Shown here in pieces: positions 9,271 to 17,416 of a stretch of 64,000 nucleotides of DNA. The notes beneath the pieces were generated by a model, which was given only the letters and a program-made list of their open reading frames with translations, did no database searches and was not told the DNA's origin. The stretch covers positions 3,803,501 through 3,867,500 of the forward strand of contig NZ_LT629762.1 in NCBI RefSeq assembly GCF_900105155.1. The letters are read 5' to 3'. Numbering within the stretch: position 1 is the stretch's first letter; the number at the start of each line of letters is the position of its first letter. The position numbers were made by a program, and so were the translations under genes. This DNA is from Pseudomonas prosekii (GTDB lineage Bacteria; Pseudomonadota; Gammaproteobacteria; Pseudomonadales; Pseudomonadaceae).

Positions 9271-10233
9271 ATGTCCGATAAAATTGAACTTCGCGCAGAG
9301 GTGCCGTCCGAATTGGGCGGCCAACGCCTCGATCAAGTCGCCGCACAATTATTCGCTGAGCACTCGCGCTCGCGCCTTTCCGCCTGGATCAAAGACGGCC
9401 GCCTGACTGTGGATGGGGCGGTTATCCGCCCGCGAGACATCGTTCATGGTGGTGCCATTCTTGAACTCACTGCCGAGCAGGAAGCTCAGGGCGAATGGAT
9501 CGCTCAGGACATCGAGCTGGACATCGTCTACGAAGATGACGACATCCTGGTGATCAACAAACCTGCGGGTCTGGTGGTTCACCCGGCTGCTGGCCACGCT
9601 GACGGCACCTTGCTCAACGCCTTGCTGCACCACGTGCCGGACATCATCAATGTGCCCCGCGCCGGTATCGTGCATCGCCTCGACAAGGACACCACCGGCC
9701 TGATGGTGGTCGCCAAGACCATTCAAGCGCAGACGCAACTGGTAACACAGTTGCAGAGCCGCAGCGTCAGCCGCATCTATGAATGCATCGTTATTGGTGT
9801 GGTCACGGCCGGCGGCAAGATCAACGCGCCAATCGGTCGTCACGGCCAGCAGCGCCAGCGCATGGCGGTGATGGAAGGCGGCAAGCAAGCCGTCAGCCAC
9901 TACCGCGTGCTCGAGCGTTTCCGCTCTCACACGCACGTGCGGGTGAAGCTGGAAACCGGGCGTACGCACCAGATTCGTGTGCACATGGCGCACATCAACT
10001 TCCCGTTGGTCGGAGACCCTGCCTACGGCGGTCGTTTCCGTATTCCGCCATCGGCAAGTGTGACCATGGTCGAATCGTTGAAGGCGTTCCCGCGCCAGGC
10101 ACTGCATGCGCGGTTCCTTGAGCTGGATCATCCGACGACCGGTAAACGCATGAGCTGGGAATCGCCGTTGCCGGACGACTTCGTCTGGTTGCTGACCTTG
10201 CTCAAGCAGGACCGCGAGGCGTTCATCGGATGA
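9271..10233 (+). CDS. rluD: 23S rRNA pseudouridine(1911/1915/1917) synthase RluD
   Basis: 320 residues. An N-terminal S4 RNA-binding domain ([30 protein letters not shown]) is followed by the RluA-family catalytic domain with the catalytic aspartate D138 in [13 protein letters not shown]. It modifies helix 69 of 23S rRNA, important for ribosome function. The ATG at 9271 is used rather than an in-frame GTG at 9250, because MSDKIEL is the expected N-terminus. The stop overlaps the start of pgeF by four bases (ATGA), so the two are translationally coupled. Confidence 0.96.
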   Translation: MSDKIELRAEVPSELGGQRLDQVAAQLFAEHSRSRLSAWIKDGRLTVDGAVIRPRDIVHGGAILELTAEQEAQGEWIAQDIELDIVYEDDDILVINKPAGLVVHPAAGHADGTLLNALLHHVPDIINVPRAGIVHRLDKDTTGLMVVAKTIQAQTQLVTQLQSRSVSRIYECIVIGVVTAGGKINAPIGRHGQQRQRMAVMEGGKQAVSHYRVLERFRSHTHVRVKLETGRTHQIRVHMAHINFPLVGDPAYGGRFRIPPSASVTMVESLKAFPRQALHARFLELDHPTTGKRMSWESPLPDDFVWLLTLLKQDREAFIG

Positions 10234-10955
10234 GTGACTGGCAGATTCCCGACTGGCCTGCGCCTGCCGGGGTGAAAGCCTGCGTTACCACCCGTGCGGG
10301 CGGCGTCAGTCTGGCGCCGTTCGACAGCCTCAACCTCGGCGATCACGTCGATGACAGCCCCGACGCGGTGGCCGAAAATCGCCGTCGCCTCACCAATCAA
10401 TTCTCGATCCAGCCGGCCTGGTTGCAGCAGGTTCACGGCATCGTCGTGACCGCAGCAGACCCGAGCCGAGTGGTTACTGCCGACGCCAGTTGGACGCAAA
10501 CCCCCGGTATCGCCTGCGCGGCGATGACTGCCGATTGCCTGCCCGCACTGTTTTGCGACCGTGCCGGCACGCGCGTAGCGGCGGCCCATGCCGGTTGGCG
10601 CGGATTGGCAGCAGGCGTGCTCGAAGCGACCCTCGACAGCCTCGATGTGGCGCCCGACGAAGTGCTGGTCTGGCTCGGCCCGGCGATTGGCCCGCAAGCC
10701 TTTGAGGTCGGCGCGGAAGTGCGCGAAGTCTTCATCCAGCAACTGCCCGAAGCCGCCAATGCCTTCGTCCCGAGCCAGAATCCCGGCAAGTTCATGGCCG
10801 ACATCTATGCGCTGGCGCGTCTGCGCCTGTCGGCACGCGGTGTCACGGCGGTTTATGGCGGTGGTTTCTGCACCGTAAGCGATCCGCGCTTCTTTTCTTA
10901 CCGCCGCAGTCCACGCACTGGTCGGTTTGCCTCCCTCGTTTGGTTGGAACGCTAG
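10230..10955 (+). CDS. pgeF: Peptidoglycan editing factor PgeF (YfiH/LACC1 family)
   Basis: 241-residue multicopper-polyphenol-oxidase-fold protein. The zinc/copper ligand motifs are visible: QQVHG, MTADCLPALFCD and AAAHAGWRGLAAGV, with the C-terminal FFSYRRSPRTGRFASLVWL block. In E. coli YfiH removes wrongly incorporated residues from peptidoglycan precursors; homologues have purine nucleoside activities. Overlap with rluD and location before clpB match other gamma-proteobacteria. Confidence 0.93.
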   Translation: MSDWQIPDWPAPAGVKACVTTRAGGVSLAPFDSLNLGDHVDDSPDAVAENRRRLTNQFSIQPAWLQQVHGIVVTAADPSRVVTADASWTQTPGIACAAMTADCLPALFCDRAGTRVAAAHAGWRGLAAGVLEATLDSLDVAPDEVLVWLGPAIGPQAFEVGAEVREVFIQQLPEAANAFVPSQNPGKFMADIYALARLRLSARGVTAVYGGGFCTVSDPRFFSYRRSPRTGRFASLVWLER

Positions 10956-10985
10956 ACTTCCCTGACCTGCATCAACTGCCCGGCG

Positions 10986-11013
10986 CTTGAAACTCCCAGA
11001 ATCGACCGCATCT
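10986..11013 (+). promoter_or_regulatory. Sigma-32 (RpoH) type heat-shock promoter of clpB
   Basis: The sequence CTTGAAA (10986-10992), a 13-base spacer and CCGCATCT (11006-11013) match the sigma-32 consensus CTTGAAA-N11-16-CCCCATNT with one mismatch. The start codon of clpB lies about 75 bases downstream. ClpB is a classic RpoH target. Confidence 0.85.
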
Positions 11014-11086
11014 ACAGTGGTATCTGGCAGGTTTCTTTATTCAGGATGGTTTCTTAGGTCCGGCCTGCTCAAAAGGAAGGTGACCC

Positions 11087-13651
11087 ATGCGTATAGACCG
11101 TTTAACCAGCAAATTACAGTTAGCCCTGTCCGACGCCCAATCTCTGGCCGTCGGCCTCGATCATCCGGGCATTGAACCGGCGCACTTGATGCAAGCCATG
11201 CTTGAACAACAGGGTGGTTCGATCAAACCCCTGTTGATGCAAGTCGGTTTCGACGTCAACAGTTTGCGCAAAGAGCTGACCAAAGAGCTCGACCAACTAC
11301 CAAAAATCCAGAACCCAACCGGCGACGTGAACATGTCGCAGGATCTGGCGCGTCTGCTCAACCAGGCCGATCGCCTGGCGCAGCAGAAGGGCGATCAGTT
11401 CATCTCCAGCGAACTGGTGCTGCTCGCCGCCATGGACGAGAACAGCAAGATCGGCAAGTTGCTGCTTGGCCAGGGCGTCAGCAAAAAAGCTTTGGAAAAC
11501 GCGATCAACAACCTGCGTGGCGGCGAAGCGGTGAACGACGCCAACCACGAAGAATCGCGCCAAGCGCTGGACAAGTACACCGTCGACCTGACCAAGCGCG
11601 CCGAAGAAGGCAAACTCGATCCGGTGATCGGCCGTGACGATGAAATTCGCCGGACGATTCAGGTGCTGCAACGCCGCACCAAGAACAACCCGGTACTGAT
11701 CGGTGAGCCTGGCGTCGGTAAAACCGCGATTGCCGAAGGTCTGGCGCAGCGCATCATCAATGGTGAAGTGCCGGATGGCCTCAAAGGCAAACGCCTGTTG
11801 TCGCTGGACATGGGCGCGCTGATCGCTGGCGCCAAGTACCGTGGCGAGTTCGAAGAACGCCTTAAATCCCTGCTCAACGAACTGTCGAAGCAGGAAGGGC
11901 AGATCATTCTGTTCATCGACGAACTGCACACCATGGTCGGCGCCGGCAAGGGCGAGGGCTCGATGGATGCCGGCAATATGCTCAAACCGGCATTGGCGCG
12001 CGGCGAGTTGCACTGCGTCGGCGCGACCACGCTGAATGAATATCGCCAATATATAGAGAAGGACGCGGCCCTCGAGCGGCGCTTCCAGAAAGTATTGGTA
12101 GAAGAACCGAGCGAAGAAGACACCATCGCGATCCTGCGTGGCCTCAAAGAGCGTTACGAGGTCCACCATAAAGTGGCGATCACCGATGGCGCGATCATTG
12201 CGGCGGCCAAGCTCAGCCACCGCTACATCACTGATCGGCAGTTGCCGGACAAAGCCATCGACCTGATCGACGAGGCCGCCAGCCGCATCCGCATGGAGAT
12301 CGACTCCAAACCGGAAGTGCTCGACCGTCTTGAACGCCGCTTGATTCAGCTCAAAGTTGAATCCCAGGCACTGAAGAAAGAAAGCGACGACGCGGCGAAG
12401 AAACGCCTGGAAAAACTTCAGGAAGAAATCGTCCGTCTCGAACGCGAGTATTCGGACCTCGAAGAAATCTGGAATTCGGAGAAAGCCGAAGTTCAGGGTT
12501 CGGCGCAGATCCAGCAGAAAATCGAACAGTCGCGTCAGGAACTGGAAGCGGCTCGCCGCAAAGGTGACCTCAACCGCATGGCCGAGCTGCAATACGGGGT
12601 GATCCCGGACCTGGAGCGCAGCCTGCAAATGGTCGATCAGCACGGCAAAAGCGAAAACCAGTTGCTGCGCAGCAAAGTGACTGAGGAAGAAATCGCTGAA
12701 GTGGTTTCGAAGTGGACCGGCATTCCCGTGTCGAAAATGCTCGAAGGCGAGCGCGACAAGCTGATGAAGATGGAAAGCCTGTTGCACCAACGTGTGATCG
12801 GCCAGAACGAAGCGGTGATCGCCGTCTCCAACGCGGTACGCCGTTCGCGTGCCGGGTTGTCCGACCCGAATCGCCCGAGCGGTTCGTTCATGTTCCTCGG
12901 CCCGACCGGCGTGGGTAAAACCGAGCTGTGCAAGGCGCTGGCCGAATTCCTCTTTGATACTGAAGAGGCGATGGTGCGCATCGACATGTCCGAATTCATG
13001 GAGAAACACTCCGTGGCCCGACTGATCGGCGCGCCACCAGGCTATGTCGGTTATGAAGAGGGCGGTTACCTGACTGAGGCGGTGCGTCGCAAGCCTTACT
13101 CGGTAATCCTCCTGGACGAGGTCGAGAAGGCGCACCCGGATGTGTTCAACATCTTGCTGCAAGTGCTCGAAGATGGCCGGTTGACCGACAGCCACGGGCG
13201 TACGGTGGATTTCAAGAACACCGTGATTGTCATGACCTCCAACCTCGGCTCGGTGCAGATCCAGGAACTGGTCGGTGATCGTGAAGCGCAGCGCGCGGCA
13301 GTAATGGACGCGATTTCCACTCACTTCCGGCCGGAGTTCATCAACCGGGTCGACGAAGTGGTGATCTTCGAGCCACTGGCGCGGGATCAGATCGCAGGCA
13401 TTACCGAGATTCAGTTGGGTCGTCTGCGCAGTCGCCTGACCGAGCGCGAGCTGAAACTGGAGCTCAGCCCTGAGGCGATGGATAAATTGATCGCTGTCGG
13501 TTACGACCCGGTCTACGGTGCGCGGCCGCTGAAACGGGCAATCCAGCGCTGGATCGAGAACCCGTTGGCGCAGTTGATTTTGTCCGGGCAATTCATGCCG
13601 GGCGAGACGGCGGTGGGCAAAGTCGAAAACGACGAAATCGTTTTCTCCTGA
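11087..13651 (+). CDS. clpB: ATP-dependent disaggregase ClpB
   Basis: 854-residue Hsp100 chaperone that, with DnaK, resolubilises aggregated proteins in the cytoplasm. The order is: Clp N-domain repeats (about 1-150); first AAA+ module with Walker A GEPGVGKT at 206-213; a long coiled-coil M domain rich in Glu/Lys/Arg (about 410-530); second AAA+ module with Walker A GPTGVGKT at 605-612; and a C-terminal D2-small domain. Length is typical. A strong ribosome site (GGAAGG) precedes the ATG. Transcription is expected from the sigma-32 promoter at 10986-11013, and a terminator follows at 13677. Confidence 0.98.
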   Translation: MRIDRLTSKLQLALSDAQSLAVGLDHPGIEPAHLMQAMLEQQGGSIKPLLMQVGFDVNSLRKELTKELDQLPKIQNPTGDVNMSQDLARLLNQADRLAQQKGDQFISSELVLLAAMDENSKIGKLLLGQGVSKKALENAINNLRGGEAVNDANHEESRQALDKYTVDLTKRAEEGKLDPVIGRDDEIRRTIQVLQRRTKNNPVLIGEPGVGKTAIAEGLAQRIINGEVPDGLKGKRLLSLDMGALIAGAKYRGEFEERLKSLLNELSKQEGQIILFIDELHTMVGAGKGEGSMDAGNMLKPALARGELHCVGATTLNEYRQYIEKDAALERRFQKVLVEEPSEEDTIAILRGLKERYEVHHKVAITDGAIIAAAKLSHRYITDRQLPDKAIDLIDEAASRIRMEIDSKPEVLDRLERRLIQLKVESQALKKESDDAAKKRLEKLQEEIVRLEREYSDLEEIWNSEKAEVQGSAQIQQKIEQSRQELEAARRKGDLNRMAELQYGVIPDLERSLQMVDQHGKSENQLLRSKVTEEEIAEVVSKWTGIPVSKMLEGERDKLMKMESLLHQRVIGQNEAVIAVSNAVRRSRAGLSDPNRPSGSFMFLGPTGVGKTELCKALAEFLFDTEEAMVRIDMSEFMEKHSVARLIGAPPGYVGYEEGGYLTEAVRRKPYSVILLDEVEKAHPDVFNILLQVLEDGRLTDSHGRTVDFKNTVIVMTSNLGSVQIQELVGDREAQRAAVMDAISTHFRPEFINRVDEVVIFEPLARDQIAGITEIQLGRLRSRLTERELKLELSPEAMDKLIAVGYDPVYGARPLKRAIQRWIENPLAQLILSGQFMPGETAVGKVENDEIVFS

Positions 13652-13676
13652 GTCGTAACGCCACGGAAATAAACAA

Positions 13677-13702
13677 GGCCTCGCATTGCGAGGCCTTTTT
13701 TT
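13677..13702 (+). terminator. Rho-independent terminator of clpB
   Basis: A perfect 8-bp stem GGCCTCGC/GCGAGGCC with loop ATT is followed by seven T residues. Confidence 0.93.
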
Positions 13703-13835
13703 CGCCAGGCTGTTGAACTCAAAGGAAAAGGCTTGTAAAGTGCGCCCCGCAGTAAGTCACCCGGAAGGGTTTCTGCTCCCCAAGCGGAAATCTGAATTAA
13801 GTTGCAAATCATTAACTTGAATGCAATTTAGGGGG

Positions 13836-13863
13836 TTGACAGAGGTGCTTAAGATTGTAGAAT
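13836..13863 (+). promoter_or_regulatory. Sigma-70 promoter of the tRNA cluster
   Basis: TTGACA at 13836-13841, a 16-base spacer and TAGAAT at 13858-13863 are followed by a GC-rich discriminator (AGCGCGCC), as usual for stable RNA promoters. The first tRNA begins about 88 bases downstream. Confidence 0.82.
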
Positions 13864-13951
13864 AGCGCGCCTCAGACACACGAACGCAGCGATGCGAACG
13901 GGTCGAAGAGAACGTTACAAAGCTTCAAATGTTGTAATTGAAATATGTAGT

Positions 13952-14027
13952 TCCGTGATAGCTCAGTCGGTAGAGCAAATGACTGTTAATCATTGGGTCC
14001 CAGGTTCGAGTCCTGGTCACGGAGCCA
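13952..14027 (+). tRNA. tRNA-Asn (GTT)
   Basis: 76 nt, folds as a standard cloverleaf. The acceptor arm TCCGTGA pairs with TCACGGA, and the T-loop is GTTCGAGTC. The anticodon GTT is at 13985-13987 and the 3' CCA is encoded. Confidence 0.97.
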
Positions 14028-14036
14028 ATTTCAAAC

Positions 14037-14113
14037 CGGGGTATAGCGCAGTCCGGTAGCGCGCCTGCTTTGGGAGCAGGATGTCAGGAGTTCGAATCCC
14101 CTTACCCCGACCA
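14037..14113 (+). tRNA. tRNA-Pro (TGG), first copy
   Basis: 77 nt. Acceptor CGGGGTA/TACCCCG, anticodon loop TTTGGGA with anticodon TGG at 14071-14073, T-loop GTTCGAATC, CCA encoded. Every base is identical to the copy at 14292-14368. Confidence 0.97.
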
Positions 14114-14118
14114 TTTTT

Positions 14119-14194
14119 GGGTCGTTAGCTCAGTTGGTAGAGCAGTTGGCTTTTAACCAATTGGTCGTAGGTTCGAATCCCACACGACCCACCA
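14119..14194 (+). tRNA. tRNA-Lys (TTT)
   Basis: 76 nt. Acceptor GGGTCGT/ACGACCC, anticodon TTT at 14152-14154, T-loop GTTCGAATC, CCA encoded. Only five bases separate it from the preceding tRNA-Pro, so the three tRNAs are processed from one transcript. Confidence 0.97.
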
Positions 14195-14261
14195 TTTTTG
14201 AAACCAGTTAACGCTGGGATCAGATCTTAAGATCAGCGGCCAAAAGCCCTGATCGAAGAAG

Positions 14262-14289
14262 AAGGCGACTGAGAGGTCGCCTTTTTTTT
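14262..14289 (+). terminator. Terminator after tRNA-Lys
   Basis: The stem AAGGCGACT/AGGTCGCCTT is followed by eight T residues. It lies between tRNA-Lys and the second tRNA-Pro, so it should stop most of the Asn-Pro-Lys transcript. Confidence 0.85.
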
Positions 14290-14291
14290 AC

Positions 14292-14368
14292 CGGGGTATA
14301 GCGCAGTCCGGTAGCGCGCCTGCTTTGGGAGCAGGATGTCAGGAGTTCGAATCCCCTTACCCCGACCA
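14292..14368 (+). tRNA. tRNA-Pro (TGG), second identical copy
   Basis: 77 nt with the same sequence as 14037-14113, including the TGG anticodon and encoded CCA. It begins just beyond a terminator and is followed by its own terminator at 14376-14411. No separate promoter is obvious, so it may depend on read-through. Confidence 0.96.
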
Positions 14369-14375
14369 TATTAAA

Positions 14376-14411
14376 AATCCTCGTATCGAAAGATACGGGG
14401 ATTTTTTTTTG
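14376..14411 (+). terminator. Terminator after second tRNA-Pro
   Basis: The stem AATCCTCGTATC/GATACGGGGATT with a GAAA loop is followed by a run of nine T residues. Confidence 0.92.
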
Positions 14412-14442
14412 TCCTCAGGAAAGCGCCTTCAATCAGCGGCCA

Positions 14443-14480
14443 ATAAAAAGCCCCGATTCTTCATGGAGAATCGGGGCTTG
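14443..14480 (-). terminator. Terminator of the EGKCG-repeat protein gene
   Basis: A perfect 13-bp stem AAGCCCCGATTCT/AGAATCGGGGCTT is followed on the minus strand by TTTTTATTG. It lies about 40 bases past the stop of the minus-strand gene at 14521. Confidence 0.9.
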
Positions 14481-14520
14481 GCGGTTCGAGATCGGAGCTT
14501 TGAGGATCAGGCCTCGAGGA

Positions 14521-14979
14521 TCAGACGCCGTCTTGATCTTTCAGGTGTTCGAATAGGCCTTTCGGCATTTTTTTGCCATTGGCTTCGAAGTTGGCTTTGA
14601 CGTTGTCGTAAGCCTCTTGCTCGTCGATGAAGCCATCGTGGTTTTTGTCGATCTTGTCGAAGTCGGATTTTGGCGCGACAGCCTTGAACTCGGCGCGCGA
14701 GACCTTGCCGTCGCCATTGGTATCAGTCTTGGCCATCGAGGCGTCGCCGCATTTACCCTCGCCACACTTGCCTTCGGGGGTCTTCGCCGATTGCTCGGCT
14801 TTGCCTTCACCGCATTTACCTTCGCCACACTTGCCTTCAGGCGTTTTCACCACTTGCTCAGCCGAGGCCAGCAGGTAGCCCTGGGTGAGCGGCTGTGCAG
14901 CGAATACAGAGCCGGACAACATCATGCCGCCGGCCAGCACAGCGCCGAGCAGACCAATAGTATTGTTGGTGTGGGACAT
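14521..14979 (-). CDS. Secreted EGKCG-repeat protein with two EF-hands (HvfA-like)
   Basis: 152 residues. An N-terminal signal sequence (hydrophobic about 9-25, VFAAQP near 26-30) is followed by an internal duplication: AEQVVKTPEGKCGEGKCG (40-57) and AEQSAKTPEGKCGEGKCG (61-78), giving four EGKCG units with Cys51, 56, 72 and 77. The C-terminal part holds two EF-hand loops, DTNGDGKVSRAE (86-97) and DKNHDGFIDEQE (111-122). EGKC repeats of this kind occur in HvfA precursors, whose cysteines are converted to oxazolone/thioamide copper ligands by HvfB (DUF692) and HvfC; neither maturation gene is visible here. The ATG at 14979 has GGAGAG upstream. Calcium binding is well supported by motif; metal binding by the cysteines is inferred. 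Confidence 0.8.
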   Translation of the reverse strand: MSHTNNTIGLLGAVLAGGMMLSGSVFAAQPLTQGYLLASAEQVVKTPEGKCGEGKCGEGKAEQSAKTPEGKCGEGKCGDASMAKTDTNGDGKVSRAEFKAVAPKSDFDKIDKNHDGFIDEQEAYDNVKANFEANGKKMPKGLFEHLKDQDGV

Positions 14980-15298
14980 TTCAACTCTCCTGGGTTGCAC
15001 GACACAACCGCTCGATAAAGGATGCCGCGTGAGTGCGGCGTGCCCCGCAGCAGGCAGTGCCTTGCTCGGGTGTGGCCATTTAGCCGGGCGGGTGTATCGC
15101 TACTGTGTCGCGCGAGGGGGAGTTTGTAAGCGAGAGGGATGAAACGGCGGGGAGATACAGTGAGACACAGATCTACAGGCTTGTGAGTCAAAAATGTGCG
15201 AGCGAGCTTGCTCGCGATGATGGACTGACATTCGACATATGTGCTGAATGTCAGACCGCTATCGCGAGCAGGCTCACTCCTGCAGGAGGATTTGTGAA
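14980..15298. repeat. Intergenic region with a paired REP element
   Basis: The gap between two minus-strand genes holds inverted REP units at 15198-15219 and 15257-15285 (cores GCGAGCTTGCTCGCGATG and CTATCGCGAGCAGGCTCACT), separated by about 37 bases. The right unit is less conserved. The remaining 14980-15190 stretch is presumably the promoter region of the EGKCG-repeat gene; I recognise no operator in it. Confidence 0.7.
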
Positions 15299-16597
15299 TT
15301 AGTGAAGTTTGAGACGCGGCTCGGTCCCGCGTCCGATCTTGCTGCCGAGCATCAGCATCGCCGTGCGAAACGCGCCATACAGCGCCATCTGGTGCATGCG
15401 ATACAGCGACACGTAAAACATCCGCGCCAGCCAGCCTTCGAGCATCACGCTGCCGGTCAGGTTACCCATCAAGTTACCCACAGCGGAAAAACGCGACAGC
15501 GAGATCAGCGAGCCGTAGTCGGTGTATTTGTACTCCGGCAACGCCTTGCCTTCGATCCGCAGCTTCAGCGATTTGGCCAGCAACGAGGCCTGCTGATGCG
15601 CGGCTTGCGCACGCGGCGGCACATTGCGGTCGGTGCCCGGTTGCGGACATGCCGCGCAGTCGCCGAAAGCGAAAATGTTCTCGTCGCGGGTGGTTTGCAG
15701 CGTTGGCAGCACTTGCAGTTGATTGATCCGATTGGTTTCCAGGCCATCGATGTCCTTGAGGAAACCCGGCGCACGTATCCCCGCGGCCCAGACTTTCAGG
15801 CTGGCGTTGATCACCTTGCCGTCGGCGGTGATCAGGCTGTCCGCCGTCACTTCGCTGACCGCCGCGTTGGTCATCACATTGACCCCGAGTTTCTCCAGGG
15901 TTTTATGCACAGGCCCGCCAATGCGTTCCGGCAGGGCTGGCAACACGCGCGGCCCGGCTTCAATCAGAGTGATGTGCATGTTTTCCGGTTTGATTCGGTC
16001 CAGCCCATAAGCAGCCAGTTCGTGCGCGGCGTTGTGCAGTTCGGCGGCCAGTTCGACGCCCGTGGCGCCAGCGCCGACGATAGCGACGCTGATTTGCTCG
16101 ACGGTATCCGTTTGCCCGGCATGGGCGCGCAGATAGTGATTGAGCAATTGCTGATGGAAACGCTCGGCCTGTTTGCGCGTATCAAGGAACAGGCAATGCT
16201 GCGCCGCGCCTTCAGTGCCGAAATCGTTGGTGGTGCTGCCGACCGCGATCACCAGCGAGTCGTAACCGAGCTCGCGGGCCGGCACCAGCTCTACGCCGGC
16301 TTCGTCATAAGTGGCGGCCAGCTGGATTTTCTTCGCGGCGCGATCAAGCCCGCTCATGCGCCCCAGCTGAAACTCGAAGTGGTTCCATTTGGCTTGGGCA
16401 ACATAATTGAGTTCGTCTTCGGAAGAGTTCAGCGATCCGGCGGCCACTTCGTGCAACAGCGGTTTCCAGATGTGCGTCAGGTTCGCGTCGACCAGCATCA
16501 CGCTGGCGGTGCCGCGCTTGCCCAGAGTCTTACCCAGACGGGTAGCCAACTCCAGACCGCCGGCGCCGCCGCCGACGATAATAATACGATGAGTCAT
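15299..16597 (-). CDS. ndh: Type II NADH:quinone oxidoreductase
   Basis: 432-residue single-subunit, non-proton-pumping NADH dehydrogenase of the inner membrane. It has two Rossmann motifs, IIIVGGGAGGLELATRLG at the N-terminus (FAD) and VAIVGAGATGVELAAEL near the middle (NADH), plus the FAD-contacting ENIFAFGDCAACPQP block. The C-terminal stretch with amphipathic helices (GSVMLEGWLARMFYVSLYRMHQ) is the usual membrane anchor. The ATG at 16597 places the GxGxxG motif at the expected position. Confidence 0.95.
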   Translation of the reverse strand: MTHRIIIVGGGAGGLELATRLGKTLGKRGTASVMLVDANLTHIWKPLLHEVAAGSLNSSEDELNYVAQAKWNHFEFQLGRMSGLDRAAKKIQLAATYDEAGVELVPARELGYDSLVIAVGSTTNDFGTEGAAQHCLFLDTRKQAERFHQQLLNHYLRAHAGQTDTVEQISVAIVGAGATGVELAAELHNAAHELAAYGLDRIKPENMHITLIEAGPRVLPALPERIGGPVHKTLEKLGVNVMTNAAVSEVTADSLITADGKVINASLKVWAAGIRAPGFLKDIDGLETNRINQLQVLPTLQTTRDENIFAFGDCAACPQPGTDRNVPPRAQAAHQQASLLAKSLKLRIEGKALPEYKYTDYGSLISLSRFSAVGNLMGNLTGSVMLEGWLARMFYVSLYRMHQMALYGAFRTAMLMLGSKIGRGTEPRLKLH

Positions 16598-16657
16598 GGG
16601 GATATCTCGCAAGGCTAAAAGAAATCGGTGCGGTTACCCAAGCGAGCGCGAGGCAGC

Positions 16658-16831
16658 TCATAGCGTCAGATAACCGATAAGGCGGCTCAACAGGCCCAAA
16701 CCAATGGTCACTGCCAGCACCAGCACAAGGAGCATCCACGGCCGGAATGGCCGGCGCTCGACTCGGTGCTGGGACAAGTGCAGGTACTCTTCGACATGCT
16801 TCTGGTCGTCTGGTTTCAGGCGGCTGGTCAT
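16658..16831 (-). CDS. DUF3094 family small membrane protein
   Basis: 57-residue protein beginning MTSRLKPDDQKHVEEYLHLS and ending in a single transmembrane helix (WMLLVLVLAVTIGLGLLSRLIGYL). The charged N-terminal half followed by one C-terminal helix matches the DUF3094 family found beside ndh in pseudomonads; its function is unknown. It lies about 60 bases upstream of ndh on the same strand, so it may be cotranscribed with it and could interact with the membrane-bound dehydrogenase, which is inference only. Confidence 0.8.
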   Translation of the reverse strand: MTSRLKPDDQKHVEEYLHLSQHRVERRPFRPWMLLVLVLAVTIGLGLLSRLIGYLTL

Positions 16832-16885
16832 ATTGGGCCTCGTCAGGAGTAGACGTTGCTGAATGTGTAGAAGCTACAGGCGGAT

Positions 16886-17416
16886 TTAACGAACATTGAA
16901 CGGAGCATAGCCGCTCTCGGGAATCGGCTCGACGCTGACCGTATCGTCCAGTCGAATGATTCCACTTTGTAACACCCGAGCGGTGATTCCGCCATGTCCG
17001 CGAACGGCCTGGAAAGTCCCCGGCCCGAGGTTGTTTTGCAGGCGCGCGCACGGTTGGCACCAGCCAGTGGTTTCGAAAATCGCCTGGCCAATCCTGAAGC
17101 GCCGACCCTTGAGGCTGAACAGGTTGATACCGCTGATGACGAGGTTGCGGCGCAAATCTTCAGGCAAGACCGGATTATCCTCGGCGCGGCCCATCAACGA
17201 GCTGATCACCGCCAGGTGTTCCCACTGAATCAACGTCACTTGCCGCGCATTGCGCACGCCGGGGCGCGCACGGTCGCCGGTCAATCCGGCCTCTAGCCGC
17301 GCCTCCACGGCGTCCAGCTCGATCATCGGTGCATGGCGCTCGGGGCGCACGCCGATCCAGCGCACGCGGCCGGTCTGCGGCACTTCGGCGATCAATTCTT
17401 GCAGGGGTGAGTTCAC
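16886..17416 (-). CDS. MOSC domain-containing protein
   Basis: 176 residues resembling MOSC (molybdenum cofactor sulfurase C-terminal) proteins. Family features are the early GVRPERHAPM segment, RQVTLIQWEHL, DLRRNLVISGINLFSLKGRRFRIG and the conserved cysteine in TTGWCQPCARLQ, which in this superfamily carries sulfur or contacts molybdopterin. The start is GTG at 17416, overlapping the upstream stop by four bases (GTGA), so it is translationally coupled to the DUF1780 gene. Substrate is unknown; YiiM-like detoxification of N-hydroxylated compounds is one possibility. Confidence 0.85.
   Translation of the reverse strand: MNSPLQELIAEVPQTGRVRWIGVRPERHAPMIELDAVEARLEAGLTGDRARPGVRNARQVTLIQWEHLAVISSLMGRAEDNPVLPEDLRRNLVISGINLFSLKGRRFRIGQAIFETTGWCQPCARLQNNLGPGTFQAVRGHGGITARVLQSGIIRLDDTVSVEPIPESGYAPFNVR

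Noticed and set aside
11297..13591. 764-codon open frame antisense to clpB
   Set aside because: ClpB is certain on the plus strand; the antisense frame has low-complexity composition and no start context.
14037..14411. tRNA cluster considered as the edge of an integrated island
   Set aside because: No integrase, no partial 3' tRNA repeat (both Pro copies are complete), and flanking genes are core. Only a small local duplication is supported.
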